A stretch of DNA of 64,000 bases from Hoplostethus atlanticus (Eukaryota > Chordata > Actinopteri > Trachichthyiformes > Trachichthyidae). Numbering within the stretch: position 1 is the stretch's first letter; the number at the start of each line of letters is the position of its first letter. Positions 1 through 12,431 of the stretch are shown here, piece by piece. Where the stretch lies: positions 3,240,501-3,304,500 of the forward strand of contig JAXDDX010000024.1 in the NCBI GenBank assembly GCA_034670405.1. Reading direction: 5' to 3'. The notes below the pieces were generated by a model, which was given only the letters and a program-made list of their open reading frames with translations, did not search any database and was not told where the DNA came from. The position numbers were made by a program, and so were the translations under genes.

Positions 1-207
1 AAAGGACAAACCAAGGAAAATAGCTGTATAAAGTGCTTGACAAATTAAGAGCTGATCAATCTTTTATCAGCATTGGGACTGACTTTTCTTTAACGGAGCC
101 CCATGGAGTTTATGCTACTTAATTACTTGGCTAAGTATCCGAACTATCGGAAAATGAATTAGACAACCTCAGAATTAGCTGTCTATCCATTCTCTAACTT
201 GTGTGAG

Positions 208-251
208 GTGTATTTCAGGTGTATTTCAGGTGTATTTCAGGTGTATTTAAG
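208..251. repeat. 11-bp tandem repeat, four copies
   Basis: The unit GTGTATTTCAG occurs three times perfectly, then once as GTGTATTTAAG. It sits about 110 bp upstream of the LINE remnant. Confidence 0.9.
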
Positions 252-361
252 TCACCTGTGCGCCTGTGTACTTTTGAAAAATGCATTTGCCATATAAGTG
301 CCTTCGTTGATGCTCGGGGTGAATGGTTGAGTGGTTGGGGGTGAATGGTACGTCTGCCATC

Positions 362-630
362 AGACCTCTGGAGCTTGTTCAGAAAGCTGCAGCTCGTCTG
401 GTGTTCAACCGCCCCAAGTTCTCCCACACAACTACCCTTCTTCGTTCTCTACACTGGCTCCCTGTAGCAGCTCGCATCCAGTTCAAGACCCTGGTGCTAG
501 CCTATAGGGCAGTGAAAGGAACAGCTCCTTCTTACCTCCAGGCCATGGTCAAGCCTTACACCCCCGCCCGACCACTTCGCTCTGCTGCCTAGAGGCGACT
601 GGTTGCCCCGGTCGATCTTCCCAGTCGAGC
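362..630 (+). mobile_element. 3' end of an L2-clade LINE reverse transcriptase ORF (fossil)
   Basis: The + frame reads through the conserved C-terminal tail of teleost L2-like LINE proteins: LELVQKAAARLVFNRPKFSH, then LLRSLHWLPVAARIQFKTLV, then a YTPARPLRSA motif. The HWLPVAARI(Q/R)FK and TPARPLRS blocks are typical of the region after the polymerase domain. The frame stops at 590-592 immediately after RSAA, while matching sequence (RRLVAPVDLPSRA) continues without a start, so the copy carries a nonsense change. Only the last few hundred bases are present; such 5' truncation is usual for LINE copies. It is not a host gene. Confidence 0.8.
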
Positions 631-730
631 CACAGACATTCATCACAGCTTCATCTGTGTGTCTTATTCGTGTACTTTCTTACAGTCTAATTGCACAATA
701 AATATGGACATTAGTACACTGTAATTTAAA

Positions 731-1176
731 GTTGCCATAGTGGGATTTCAGCGTGACTTGAATATGTTATGCACAGTTTAATCATTACATAAAAATTACA
801 CTTTTACATATTTTATTGTGTTTGTTGTCATGCAAGTGGTCGCAAGCTTCATTTAAAATATGGCAGCAATTAGGCTGTTTACTTTTAATTATGTTGAGCA
901 GGTGTAGACTAAACATTATGAGTTATTCTACAGAGATTTGTACTCTATAGACTGCATCCACATTAGCCTACTAAGTATTTGTACATAATATTATACAAGT
1001 ACATATTACAGAATTTGGATTGTGTTTTTTTTTATATAGTTTCAGCCACTCTCTAATTTATATATGTAAGAGCTTGTAAGAGTTCTCTGGATGCAAAGAG
1101 AACAAACATGTCCAACCACAACATCGAGGGGGAAACAGGACGGTTGTAGTTTTGGTCAGTGAGCAGTTATACTGGA
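731..1176. other. AT-rich non-coding stretch
   Basis: No gene, RNA or clear repeat was seen apart from short T runs. Confidence 0.5.
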
Positions 1177-1177
1177 G

Positions 1178-1402
1178 CGATTGTGACTAAGTGCCTTGCT
1201 CAAAGGCACTTCATTGCTGGTGGAGAGAGAGCTTGCTTTTCACACACTCTCAGATGGTCTGGGTATTTGAACCTGCAGCCATCTGGTTACAAACCCTTCT
1301 TTTTTGTGTATGTGCTTGTGTGTGTGTGTGTGTGTGTGCGCGCGCGCGTGCGTGCAAAGACGCACATGCAGGCTTTTAACCACTCTGTAATATATAGGAA
1401 AT
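1178..1402 (-). mobile_element. tRNA-derived SINE remnant split by a TG/CG tract
   Basis: AGTGCCTTGCTCAAAGGCAC, followed by TATTTGAACC and CATCTGGTTACAAACCCTTC, is the recognisable body of a common fish tRNA-related SINE read in reverse. After an intervening TG/CG tract, GCTTTTAACCACTCTGTAA gives the expected end, whose reverse complement (AGAGTGGTTAAAAG) resembles a Pol III A box. The element therefore runs on the minus strand, with the simple repeat expanded inside it. Assignment is from recalled consensus features; the exact family is not determined. Confidence 0.6.
1312..1350. repeat. (TG)n-(CG)n compound tract
   Basis: Alternating purine-pyrimidine DNA passes from TG repeats into CGCGCGCGCG and back to TGCGTGC. 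Such DNA is prone to the left-handed Z form. It interrupts the SINE. Confidence 0.9.
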
Positions 1403-1409
1403 GAACCCC

Positions 1410-3059
1410 TTGTGTGACACAGCTTTGGAGTTATGGGTTCAATATGTGATCATAAGACAAGTTATGGCACTGTTACCAAGGGCATGGGGCAGGGGATCAT
1501 CGATCAGGAGGGGCCGCCCTTGCAAACGGCCTCCTCTCTGGGGGGAGTTTATGGGGACAGGCAGGGTCCCTCCAGTTCCCCATCCCCCTCCCTCGCCGGC
1601 TGTTCTGATTAGTGACAGTAAAAATTGACTTTCTGTCTGGTCACAGAATGATACCTTCACATTCAGTGCATTAGGTTTTACATCACCGTGATGCTGGGTA
1701 GATTTAGCATTTCAAACTTCTCCCTGGGCCTCTATGAGTGATGATAGCAGCTTTTACAAACGGAGGTAGGAGTGCAGGCTGCTGCACCACACTCCAGGCT
1801 GATGGATAGTGAGACAAGCGGCCCTGCTTTATACACTGACTCACATTGAATTTTTATTTCCGCTTTATGTGTATTACAAAAACATACTTTACTGTTATTG
1901 CCATACAATGCTTACAAATATCAAACATCCCTCCTAAAGGAAATGGATCATTTGTCATGCGGTGCCTCTAAGAATGAGAGGAAACTTCATTGGAAATGCA
2001 AATATGAGGTTCGTGTTTCCTGGAGGAAAAAACAACCACAACACAAAATGCATTCTGACTTCAGAGCATCTCAATACGTTCTGTTCTTGGTTCTTTCAAG
2101 CAGAAAAAAAATCCCAGTTACACATCCTAGCTAATGACAAAAAAGCAGACTAATGCCTTGCATTGCATTACTGCCAAATCACTTTCCTCTTCCCCCTCCT
2201 CTTCTCATTCTCTCTCTCTCTGCCACCCCCACCCCTTTCCTCCTTTCTTCATCCATTTCAACCCTATGGATCCTCCCTCTGTGTTTTGAGAGAACGTATA
2301 TAGGGGTTATTTTAATCTCATGATGCATATGTTATTGTAATTTCATGATGTCTCTGTTATGAGAGTAATCTCCATCGGTCACTGCCCCAGGGACCATTCT
2401 GATTCTGAGCAGAAATCGAAGTGCACATCACCCGTAGTTAGAGGATGTTCCACAATTGACAGCGAGCATAATGTTTAGAGTTGTGAAGCCGAATGACAGT
2501 ATTGACAAGGGCTGACAGGGGTACTCCTCAGAGGAATTTGAACGGTGTGCCGGCGTCCTGATATTATTGCCTAAACTGATTTAATCCTTTCAAATTGTGA
2601 AGTGCCACACATCTGTTTCTGAAGTTGGTGTAGAAAGGCGTTGAGTGAGTGGGGTGTCTGTGCCCTGAGATTCTAGGCAGGATGCCAATGAATCAATAGA
2701 GGTTATTAGTGTGTCTCTTGGTTTGGCTACTAATCAACAGGTTGTCTCAATGAAAAAAAGCGTAACACTCTGTATTGTGCTGGCTCACTGCCCCCTCTGC
2801 TCCTGTCGCCATATTATTGTGTGTGTGTTTGCCTTAATGTGTGTGTGCATGTGTGTGTAAGTGTGCGGGAGGAGTGGGGGGGGGGGGGTGGATTTCTCCT
2901 TTTGCCGGTTCTACTGCATTTATGCAACATAGGAAGGATTGCTGTTTGCTGTATACAGATCTGTACTGTACTGTAAATAATGCAAAGTAGGGCTATAAAC
3001 TGTGGACACAAACACACATTCATGTATACGCCCACACAAGTGCAGATACATGAATGCAG

Positions 3060-3104
<45 letters not shown>

Positions 3105-6100
3105 ATAAGTCCTGAGGAAAAGAGAATCAACCATCAGCCTTCCCAGAGCGTGTCCATGTAATACAGTACATCATACTATAGTCTATAGGACTTTGGTGCT
3201 GCAGGTGTGCCGAGAAATAAAAGCTCCTATGTCTATATTTGTCTGTGAGCTCGGACAAGCAGAGTAAGTCTGATCTACTCTCCTGGTTTTAGTGGTTTTG
3301 TTCAAATGACCGCAGATTGCCAAGCATGCTAGCATCCCTCTGACCCCCTCGTGCTAAAGCCCTATGAATATGACTATACTGTAAATGTAATGTTTGTCAA
3401 TTCTCAGCTCTCGGCTCCGCTCACGTGGGGTGGTTCACTTGCGAATGGATCGCACAGGGCCAAGGCAGTCGGGATGTGCTGCCATCAGACAGGGCTGCTG
3501 CGGCTGAGTGATTAAAACGTGATTATTTGTGTGGCTCGGTGCTTGTTGGATGGTGCTCTGCGCCAGTAGGCTGGCCGGGGGCATCCCACCGAGGTGGCGT
3601 GTCTCAGGAGCACTGGGAGTGAGCAGCCCATTAAAGTGCTGCTCAGATTTACACAGCAGTTAAAGTCAGACCGCTGGTCAGATCTGAATAGGCTTTTTGA
3701 GTGCACATGCACACGCGCACGCACAAACATCAACGCTCTTAAAACACAAACAATACACAGCAGCATAGTTGTTACAGCAAACCTGCTTTACACAGCTACA
3801 TACCAGCACATACTGTACCGAGCAAATGGAAAGCATAGAATAAGATTGGAATCAGAGCAAACGTCGGCGCTGATGACGAAGGAGCAAGAATAGGCAGAAC
3901 ACAGGTTACCTATTCACCTTATCCTCACCCTCAACCCGTGCGTCACTGTGTATGTCCATAAAGAAGGTGTAAAGCTGATTCATGCTGGCAGAAACAGACC
4001 GAGCAAGAGGGAGGAAGAGATGGAAAGAGAGAGGGCCCGAAATGGGGCTGAATGTGTGAAAAAGTACTCTGCCAATACAGGCGATAAAACTTAAGCGACG
4101 GCGGGCACAAACCTATGAATCACAATGTGACAGGATTGTAGAGTGCAGGGACAGGTTCCAACTAAACCAAAACTCAACCTTCAGTCTGGCTCTGGTGACT
4201 GGCATAACTGACGACAAGATCTATGGAGGAGGAAATGTTAGAGGTGGCAGTATAACTTAAAGCAGCTGCAAACCATTTGAAACGCGTATATATATACGTC
4301 TACAAATGTACTATTGTGCTAATATCAACAGAATTAGTATGGAGCAGAAATGGCTTGGATGTCTAAGCATCAAGATAATACCCGTACAGAGGATGCACAC
4401 GTGTAGAAATGCAGAATAATAGGATTCAATGGCCAAAGACCTTGCTTCATCTGTGCCAAGGCAAGGTTAAGTGTGAAGGCTGCACAAAACAACAGGAACG
4501 TTTGTGCAGCTTTTCTGGCTGTATTGTGCATCTTTCTTGGTGCTTCATACGGAGCGTAGGCTGAAAAGTTTGCCTTAGCAATGTACTAGTGATAAAAAGT
4601 CAAAAAGTTAACACAATTTGCAGTAACAGTACAGTATCAAGACAATCATGGATTTATTTTCCACTGGAAGGTTTCATACTGTAGTAGAGAGTTTATAGGC
4701 TGAATCTTTTTGGATTCAATATCACTGCAGTTTCATTCTTCCCCTCTCTTGCTGTACAGTATGTTTCCCATTGAGAGAACCACCTCAGGTAATTTGATGA
4801 TGATGTGCATATAGATTGGGGTCGCTGTTGACGGAGCACCCCAGTGGGAGTGTGATTGTGAGGTGATTCCAGCAGCCTGTCTTCACTTCCAGATCTTTGG
4901 AAACCTTCTACAAGCCCACAGGGGAGACAGAAATACACAGCCTGCCAGGAAGCGACAAAAGAGAACGGCCATAAGAGTCCATCCTCTCATCAATCGTTGG
5001 CTCACTTTGCTGTTTCTCTCTTACTTACACAGATTGAAATGCGGAGCGTAGTCATAGTGACCGGGCTCTACCAGACACCTTAGCACTCTATTTTAGTAGG
5101 CTTGAACTGCGGATATGTATTGAGAGCTCTAACAAACTTGTGTGTCATGATGCTTTTGATGAAAGCACATATGGCATCCATTTCTCTAACTTTGTCAACA
5201 GATATTACAGGTTTTCCTTCATTGTGAACCCACTAGAAGACTGCAGCAATATAGCATTTCCATGAACTTCAAGGAGCAGCAGCACAACTTTGATGTCTGT
5301 CCTCATGGCTGCAGTTGTTTGTTTGCTGAGCCTCTGACTGAGAGGGGCTGACTGGAAGGGAACTGACTGAAGCTCCCACAAATAGCCCTTTGCACAAATT
5401 ACAGTGTTGCCTATCATCCTCCTCCTCCGACTCTTTGTCTCTCTGCGTGTCGTTCTGCTTGCACTTGAGCTGTATGTCAGGGCTAGCCCAGTCTAGCTAT
5501 TTATTTTGAGCAGATAGGGTGACACTCAGACTGACTCCCTGCAGTTAATTTACGTCCCAGCATATCTGACCTTACCGTCGAGGCAACACAGCCTTTCACC
5601 GTTAAAAAATGAATTATCGCCTGTTTTTCCTCTTGTTTCCTTGCTGTGGCCTACTGAGCACAGTACTGATGCCGCTAATGAGAAATTGCACAGCAGGACA
5701 AAGACTGAGAGAGAATTACAACTTGCTGGCCTAGATTAGAAATCCATAAACAATCCCTTCAGAAGCGAGGAGACTTCCTGTTTTCCTGATGCCAAGCCCA
5801 GCCATACCCTTGAAAAGTGAACAGAAGGAACGAAGCAATTTATTCCCAAAGTTGTTCTCTCTTTTTTTTCTTTCTCTTCCATTCCCCTGCCTCTGTTGAC
5901 TTAGACATTACCTTGAATTGCTAACATCCTGTGTTAATATAGCGTATAATGTGACACTAAATATGCAGATCTGTACAGCACAACACCTGATTTCACATCT
6001 GAGTGTCAAAGTGCCATCTGTGGGGTCACCTGGTGGCCCTGGTCTGATGTCACGGACAGCACTGCACAGGAACAAGAGAGGGGAGGGAGAGGAAGAGAGA

Positions 6101-6955
6101 ACAACGGGGGAGGGAGGGAGGTCATGTCATTGATCCGGATGTGTTCAGATACAAAGGTGGGACATTACTTTTCAAGGCAAATATAATATCGGAAAAAAGT
6201 GAGAGAAAGTACGACGGCGGCACAAGAGAGGCATGCTGGGAGGAAAGGGGGAGAAAGAGAAAGATAGTGGCTAGAGAAGGGGAGCAGTGATACTCTATCT
6301 ATACTCAACTGCTTCAGCTGGAGGGCAGTGATGCACAGAGAGGAGCATCTCACTAAAACCTCAGAAATTAGAGACCTCTATAAAACCTATTGAATCAATC
6401 AGTCACAATTAGCAAGTACTTCTGCAGTAATTGCTACAAATGCAGCGTTATCAGTATTGCATTCGTTTTCAGGAAGTATTTACAGTGTCATTTAGAAAAT
6501 TATGATAATATCCCAATTAAATTAAAAAGATATCATGGTTGCTTTGCAATATTAGTGTACACTCAGTTATTTTGATACATTTTGATATATATATGTTAGT
6601 GTAAATGTGGGAAATTTGTAAATGTACACATTTAGCAGATTTACCTTGTACAATCAAACCTTCCAATCATTATGGTTGAAAATACAGAATGTACAGTTTC
6701 AGTGGATTTCAGTGGAAGTTTTTACAGAAATCAATGGAGAAATTGGGCAGGAAAAACTGAGTAACTATTTCACTTTCTGTATTTTCATAAACGGCGATGG
6801 GATGGTGATGATTTGATGATTTGAAACTTCAAGACCTTCATAAATCAACCATACATCCCATACTGTGTTGAAGTATTCTGTTTAAACAACGTTTCAAAGG
6901 AAACCAATGTTCAGAATGGCTAACTAAAAACAGCTGAGTAACGGTAATCCCAGAT
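1410..6955. other. non-coding stretch, no gene seen
   Basis: It contains a G run at 2,876-2,888, the (AC)n at 3,062-3,100, pyrimidine-rich DNA near 2,190-2,270 and purine-rich DNA at 6,060-6,130 and 6,190-6,290. Short open frames are of random-like composition. Confidence 0.5.
3062..3100. repeat. (AC)n microsatellite
   Basis: A perfect 39-bp dinucleotide run. Confidence 0.95.
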
Positions 6956-6959
6956 GTTA

Positions 6960-7211
6960 AACATATTTTTGCCAGTGTGGCAACTTTCCCTGAACGAAGC
7001 GAAAGGGGCTGAATACTTGATCATGTTATTGTTATTTAAATGTTGTTATTTACATTTTATCCACATATATTTCAACAATTTTGTTTTCACTTAGGTAGAA
7101 TAGAGTCCTTTGCACTGAATCCAAAATAAATGTGTTTTGAAATTGAAACGTGAAACTTAATAGCGCAGCCAAACGTCAAGGGGTTTGAATACTTATGCAA
7201 GGCACTGTATA
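6960..7211 (+). mobile_element. Tc1/mariner-type terminal remnant
   Basis: The segment ends CAAGGGGTTTGAATACTTAT, then GCAAGGCACTGTA, next to a TA-rich tract. This is the familiar terminal inverted repeat of fish Tc1-like elements (a CAAGGGG-TGAATACTT-GCAAGGCACTGTA pattern). Upstream, GGGGCTGAATACTTG and TTTTGTTTTCAC also match the 3' non-coding part of such elements. No transposase frame and no matching left terminus were found, so it is a truncated or non-autonomous copy. Confidence 0.6.
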
Positions 7212-7439
7212 TATATATGTAAATTCAAATAGAAAATGCTCCTTCAAATTGCAGATGAAAAAAGGAATGAAAATCATTTCTGTTTTAGAATTCAAGTAGA
7301 TATACTGGCCCACTGCCAAAGTGGTTTCTCTATGTTTATGCTCAATCTGCTGCATAGTGTAGTGTTGTCAAGAATCCCTTTGGAAATGAGGAGTTAGAAT
7401 GAATGTGAGTAGAAGAGAGAACAAGTGCATGTGAGCACA

Positions 7440-7443
<4 letters not shown>

Positions 7444-7511
<68 letters not shown>

Positions 7512-7528
7512 TGAGAGAGAGAGAGAGA
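7444..7528. repeat. (GT)n-(GA)n compound microsatellite
   Basis: About 65 bp of GT are followed by GA repeats. Reading it in any frame gives the artefactual CVCV or HTHT open frames. Confidence 0.95.
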
Positions 7529-8306
7529 AAGAGAAATTGGATGACAGCACGTTTGTCACTGCTGTCCCACTCCACTGCTCTGGAGTGGCATTGCAGATGG
7601 ATGTCTTTCAAAATCTCCCGCGCTTCAGCAAGCATGCCAACTCACCAGCTCAACATGGATGCTAAAAGTAGATAGAATCTTTTACTGCTATTTGCTTAAC
7701 TTTGAGGATCCTCTTCCTCATCCCCTCTCATAGGAAAACATGCTCACAGGTAATGGACCAGCTGTGTTTCCTTTTCAATATTAGCTTACTGCAGAATGAG
7801 CAGAGGGAAGCAGATGTCAAATACTTTCCTGACCTCATCTTTACGGCGACTGTGGGGATACGTGATGTCATATCTGCATTTCTTAGATTGTACTCTCAAA
7901 GCTCTCACATCCCAGCCATCAAATAACCCATCACCATTCAATCTCGGCTGACTGAGAGATTTCATACTATTCCCCAGCTGAGGATGTGACAAAACACAAT
8001 ACATCAAAGAATCATTCACAGATAGAGCGAGATCTATTGTATCTTGTCGTTGGCCTACAGCGATTTGCTGACACTGGCGGGTAGTACAAGGAGGAAGAAA
8101 GGGCTCTTCAGTGCTCCCAAATGTACTGTGTCTGCTCTGAGGCAGCCAAAGAGCTTTCTCCATTTCCGTGCTCCAAGCAGGCATGGCTCCACTGCTGGCT
8201 GTGGCCACCACACTGGAACGGGTGTCACACCTGGTTTGTGTGATCTCCGGTGCTGGGGTGACCTACTGGTCTCTAAGCAACACGCTTGTCTCATGGCTGA
8301 TGCAAA

Positions 8307-8342
8307 AGTGTGTGTGTTTATGCGTGTGTGTGTGTGTGTGTG
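8307..8342. repeat. interrupted (TG)n microsatellite
   Basis: TG repeats broken by TTTATGCG. Confidence 0.85.
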
Positions 8343-8707
8343 CAAGAAAGCTTGTGTGCCTGTAATTTGTGTGCTTGTGCATGTTACTTTGTGTGCGTTC
8401 GCCATGTGCGTTTGTTTTTCTGTTTCCACTTGCCCGTCAGTTTACTCAGCCGAGTGGACACAGAACAGTCTCATGAGTACCTGGTCATATATGTGAGAAA
8501 CATGACACACACACATGATTGAGCTGAAGAGGGTGCCGTCACATTAGACACAAATAGAAAGCTCCTCCCCCCCGTTTTCCACATCCCCCTCAAACCCCTC
8601 CAGACAATGAAGGTATTCCTGGTTGTCATTTTACCTCCCCTCTTCTTCTGTTACCAAGAAACCCCTGGAAATCCTTTCCCCCGGCCCTCCACCCCCCCAC
8701 ACAGACA

Positions 8708-8710
<3 letters not shown>

Positions 8711-8742
<32 letters not shown>
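8711..8742. repeat. (AC)n microsatellite
   Basis: A perfect run of about 32 bp. Confidence 0.95.
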
Positions 8743-8745
<3 letters not shown>

Positions 8746-9279
8746 AATACAACACTAATCTCCTGCTCTCAGTCTCTAATGGAAAGGATTCAGCTGAGTA
8801 GCTTTGGAGAAAAAAAAAGCAGATTGAGCAGCGAGAGAAAGCGGAGAGAAGGATGGTATGTTCAGAGAAGGACAGCTTCTGAAAGGACAAAGGAATAGAG
8901 GAGCGAGTTGGTATGTTAGAAGATCATGCAAGCATGAGAGAGGGAGGGGGTAGAGAGAGTAAAGACAGAACACGCCATCTAAAAGGGGGGGAAAAAAAAA
9001 AAAAGCAAAAGCACATCACGAGAAAAGGCTTACTTCCCCCCCCGCACTCGGAGCTGAAGAGAAAAACACTTTTCAGAAGTTATCCGCACCTACACAATCA
9101 GGGATTACGCTGTCTATCCTCACTCGCTGTCAGCCTATGACGAGGCTGTGCGAGGCTGCCCCGGTAATGATAGCATGCACACGGTACATACAACACATCT
9201 GGTTTGTGCATACAAAAACAGAAGACACACACACACACACACACACACGCACATACCTCCTCTGACGTATACTAGGATG

Positions 9280-9320
9280 AGAGGCTGTAAGCCTAGTGAT
9301 TAGTGCTACTGAGGCAAATT
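9280..9320 (+). mobile_element. possible SINE head (A-box-like) fragment
   Basis: GTAAGCCTAGTGATTAGTGC resembles the tRNA-like start (AGCCTAGTGGTTAGAGC) of fish SINEs. It is followed shortly by TG repeats. It is too short and diverged to be sure of. Confidence 0.3.
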
Positions 9321-9335
9321 ACTCTGTAGATGTAC

Positions 9336-9342
<7 letters not shown>

Positions 9343-9367
<25 letters not shown>
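9343..9367. repeat. (TG)n microsatellite
   Basis: About 25 bp of TG. A second tract lies at 9,457-9,484. Confidence 0.9.
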
Positions 9368-9456
9368 CATGCACTTGTGTTTCTCTACATGTATTCTGTG
9401 TGAGTGGCTCCCTGCGCCTATGTGTGCAGCCTTTTGCATGCATGTGTGTGCACTTG

Positions 9457-9484
9457 AGTGTGTGTGTGTGTGTGTGTGTGTGTG
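9457..9484. repeat. (TG)n microsatellite
   Basis: About 28 bp, 90 bp after the previous tract. Confidence 0.9.
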
Positions 9485-9989
9485 GTACTCTATGTGGTGC
9501 ATTCTACGTCAGCAAACACAGTGCCTCCCCTTCTCTCCCATGCTATAGTCCTACGTGTGTGTGGACACGGCGCTCCGTATTTAGGAGCGCGTGGGATGGG
9601 AGCAGGCAAGGTCAGCTGGGAAATATAAACGAGTGGAATGAATCAGCCTATCCAAACGTAGGCTGTGCATTAGGTTATATAGAGGCCATGTGCCAACAGA
9701 AGAGGATACACCCTGGTGTGGTCTGTCTGCCTTAGGGGTGAATGAGGGAGCTCATTGTGTTTGCCAGTGGCTAACAGGATAGGACGGCGAGGATTTTATT
9801 TTATTTTTTTTTTTTTTACCATGGACAGAGACAGAAAGATCAACTTTTAAATGACCTCAACTTGTTCTGCTGAGAGTAGTGAATGCCTGTGGCAGAGCGT
9901 GAAACACTAACCATGAGTGCAGATAAACTAAATGCTACCCTATCAGATGTCTGTTTCTCTCTCTAACACATACATACACACCACATATG

Positions 9990-9990
<1 letters not shown>

Positions 9991-10032
<42 letters not shown>

Positions 10033-10037
10033 ACACA
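9991..10037. repeat. (AC)n microsatellite, one interruption
   Basis: An AC run with a single TC interruption near 10,027. Confidence 0.95.
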
Positions 10038-10202
10038 GAGGCTTCATAGCTGGGGTCAGTCTCCATGTAAGTGTAACAGATGTGTCCCTGGTTTTATCTG
10101 GAATCAACATGGTAGTCTCCAAGGAAACGCAGCATGCTAACATAATTTGTCTTGAGTAATGTGTGTGTTTTTGTGTGTGTGTACATCTATACATTTTTGC
10201 AT

Positions 10203-10248
10203 GTGTGTGTGTGTGTGTGTATGGGTCCGTATGTGTGTGTGTGTGTGT
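10203..10248. repeat. interrupted (TG)n microsatellite
   Basis: Two TG tracts separated by ATGGGTCCGTA. Confidence 0.9.
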
Positions 10249-10448
10249 ATCTGTGGGGGAGCACAGTAATGTGATTTGGCCTGAGGAATGGTCCGGGTAT
10301 GTGCCCTGACACCCATTTATTCTGATCTAGGGCTCATTGGCTAGCGTGAGGAGGCTGCCCCCATGAACACAGGTTATCAATCACATGTCCATGATAATCA
10401 CACAGGGCACACAGCACTGTGATGGACAGAGGTGGAATTAGCCCAGGC

Positions 10449-10463
10449 TGTGTGTGTGTGTGC

Positions 10464-10502
<39 letters not shown>
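10449..10502. repeat. (TG)n microsatellite with CG variants
   Basis: 54 bp of TG, including TGCGTGCG near the start. Confidence 0.95.
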
Positions 10503-10504
<2 letters not shown>

Positions 10505-11623
10505 CGCCCTTTCTGTTATCAGTTATTGCATTACTCCTCTGTCAAACTCAGTCAGAGAAATAAATGCTCATATCTTCCGAATCCTACAGGCATAGATAAA
10601 AACAATAACTTAGAAATGATTGGAAATGGATGGAATCTGGACGGGCGTTCACACACACACACACATACCTGAACAACACATCCGCTCATTACCGCTGTGA
10701 TGCCCTGCAATGCTATTAGGAAAGGTCGTCTGCCCAGAAAATGAGAATAAAAAAAAAACAAACCAAGGAAAAAGAGAGAGACGGGCAGAAAGACAGACAG
10801 ACAGCGACAGTTACATTACTGAGGCTAACGCTGCTTGAAGCTGCATCAGACGTCTGTGATGAGGAGAAACATGTTGCCGATTTTCGCAGATCACAACGAT
10901 TCTTTTTTGATGGCAGTTATGAGACAACAGCATTAATCCTTTTTTTACACTTTGATTCTTTTTACGTTTACCCCGCAAACATTTTGACAAACCTTTGTAG
11001 TAGCATATCGAGGGATTTGCCGCCCTGTGGTGGTTCGTCTTTTGCTTACGCATCTTCTCTGCATTTTTCCGACAGACGCAGACGCAGAAAAGAGGTTTAT
11101 TGTGTCAAACAGACATTATACACGTGTATTATTGTCTCAAACTGTGGACAGTTAAAGAAAGGGCAGCTCACACACCTTCGTACACATGCTCACACACATG
11201 ATCACGTTTTCTCCTGCTGTGCCGCTAAACAGAAGACTCTCCATGCCTCTGCAGAGAAAAGAGCCACCTCTCTGCAGGCTGTCAAACACAGCATGGTTCC
11301 CTCTAATGACCGATTCTGTACTGCACTACACACACATGCATGTATATGCTTACTCACACGCACCTGGAGAAACATTCACACTCATAAGCACACATATACA
11401 CACATGCAGCTTTGTTGAATCCTTGCTATATCTCCCCGGCATTCCCAGATCATTTCCCTCGTTTCTACGATCTTAAATGTATATGAGGATGTGCCTTCCT
11501 GTGAAATGTACCCCTGCTGAGTGTCTGAATAGTATTAGCAGTAAACAACGCTCAAGACTTTCAAGTTATTACATCAGCTAGCACGCGCATCACATGGATG
11601 ATCACACACTAATACCCCCCAGA

Positions 11624-11626
<3 letters not shown>

Positions 11627-11684
<58 letters not shown>
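11627..11684. repeat. (CA)n microsatellite
   Basis: A perfect run of about 58 bp. Confidence 0.95.
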
Positions 11685-11685
<1 letters not shown>

Positions 11686-12013
11686 TGGTTCGAGATGTGA
11701 GATTACATGTCAGCTGCTTCGCTTTGAGCATCCAATACAGATTGTACGGATATGCAGTGTTGCACATGTGTAAACACTACACTTCAGGTACGTCAGGTAC
11801 AGTTGCGAGGTAACCGGTTGCTATGAACGTACCTCCGTCCTCTCCTTCCTCATCTCCTTTGATCCTGATACCCCGCTCCCTCCTCTCCGTGCTACGCTCT
11901 AATTCTTTCCCAACTTTTCATCACCCTGTTTGTTCTATGTAAGTAAAATAAGTTGAAGAGCATCGGTTTATTTTATCCCTTGGTATTCTTATGTTCATCT
12001 GGCTCCCCTCCTC

Positions 12014-12014
12014 T

Positions 12015-12060
<46 letters not shown>
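12014..12060. repeat. (TC)n microsatellite
   Basis: A near-perfect pyrimidine dinucleotide tract. Confidence 0.9.
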
Positions 12061-12061
<1 letters not shown>

Positions 12062-12359
12062 GCTTGCCACATACAGGTACCCTGCAATATGCCAGCCCCA
12101 GGGGGTCGGAAACAAAGCGGAGTGGCCTAATCGACCCTGTGGGGAGGAGTGGGGGTGAGAAGTGGTGATGGAGGAGGTAGCCCAGGGGGAGGAAAGGTGT
12201 CGTTCAGCTGGTGAAACACGACGTTGGCACAGGGTGCTTGTAGGTCAACGGGACGGCGCGGAACTGAGCGGAGATACATACCAAATAAGCCCTCTGTCAC
12301 CACAGGGATGAACTGTGACATTAGTCAGTGCTTAAAATGTATCTATCGGCCTCAGAGGG

Positions 12360-12360
<1 letters not shown>

Positions 12361-12429
<69 letters not shown>
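12361..12429. repeat. (TG)n microsatellite, longest in the window
   Basis: A perfect 69-bp TG run. Confidence 0.95.

Positions 12430-12431
<2 letters not shown>

Noticed and set aside
7342..7675. Poly-(Cys-Val) or poly-(His-Thr) frames, here and at every CA/GT tract
   Set aside because: They are translations of dinucleotide repeats and occur on both strands.
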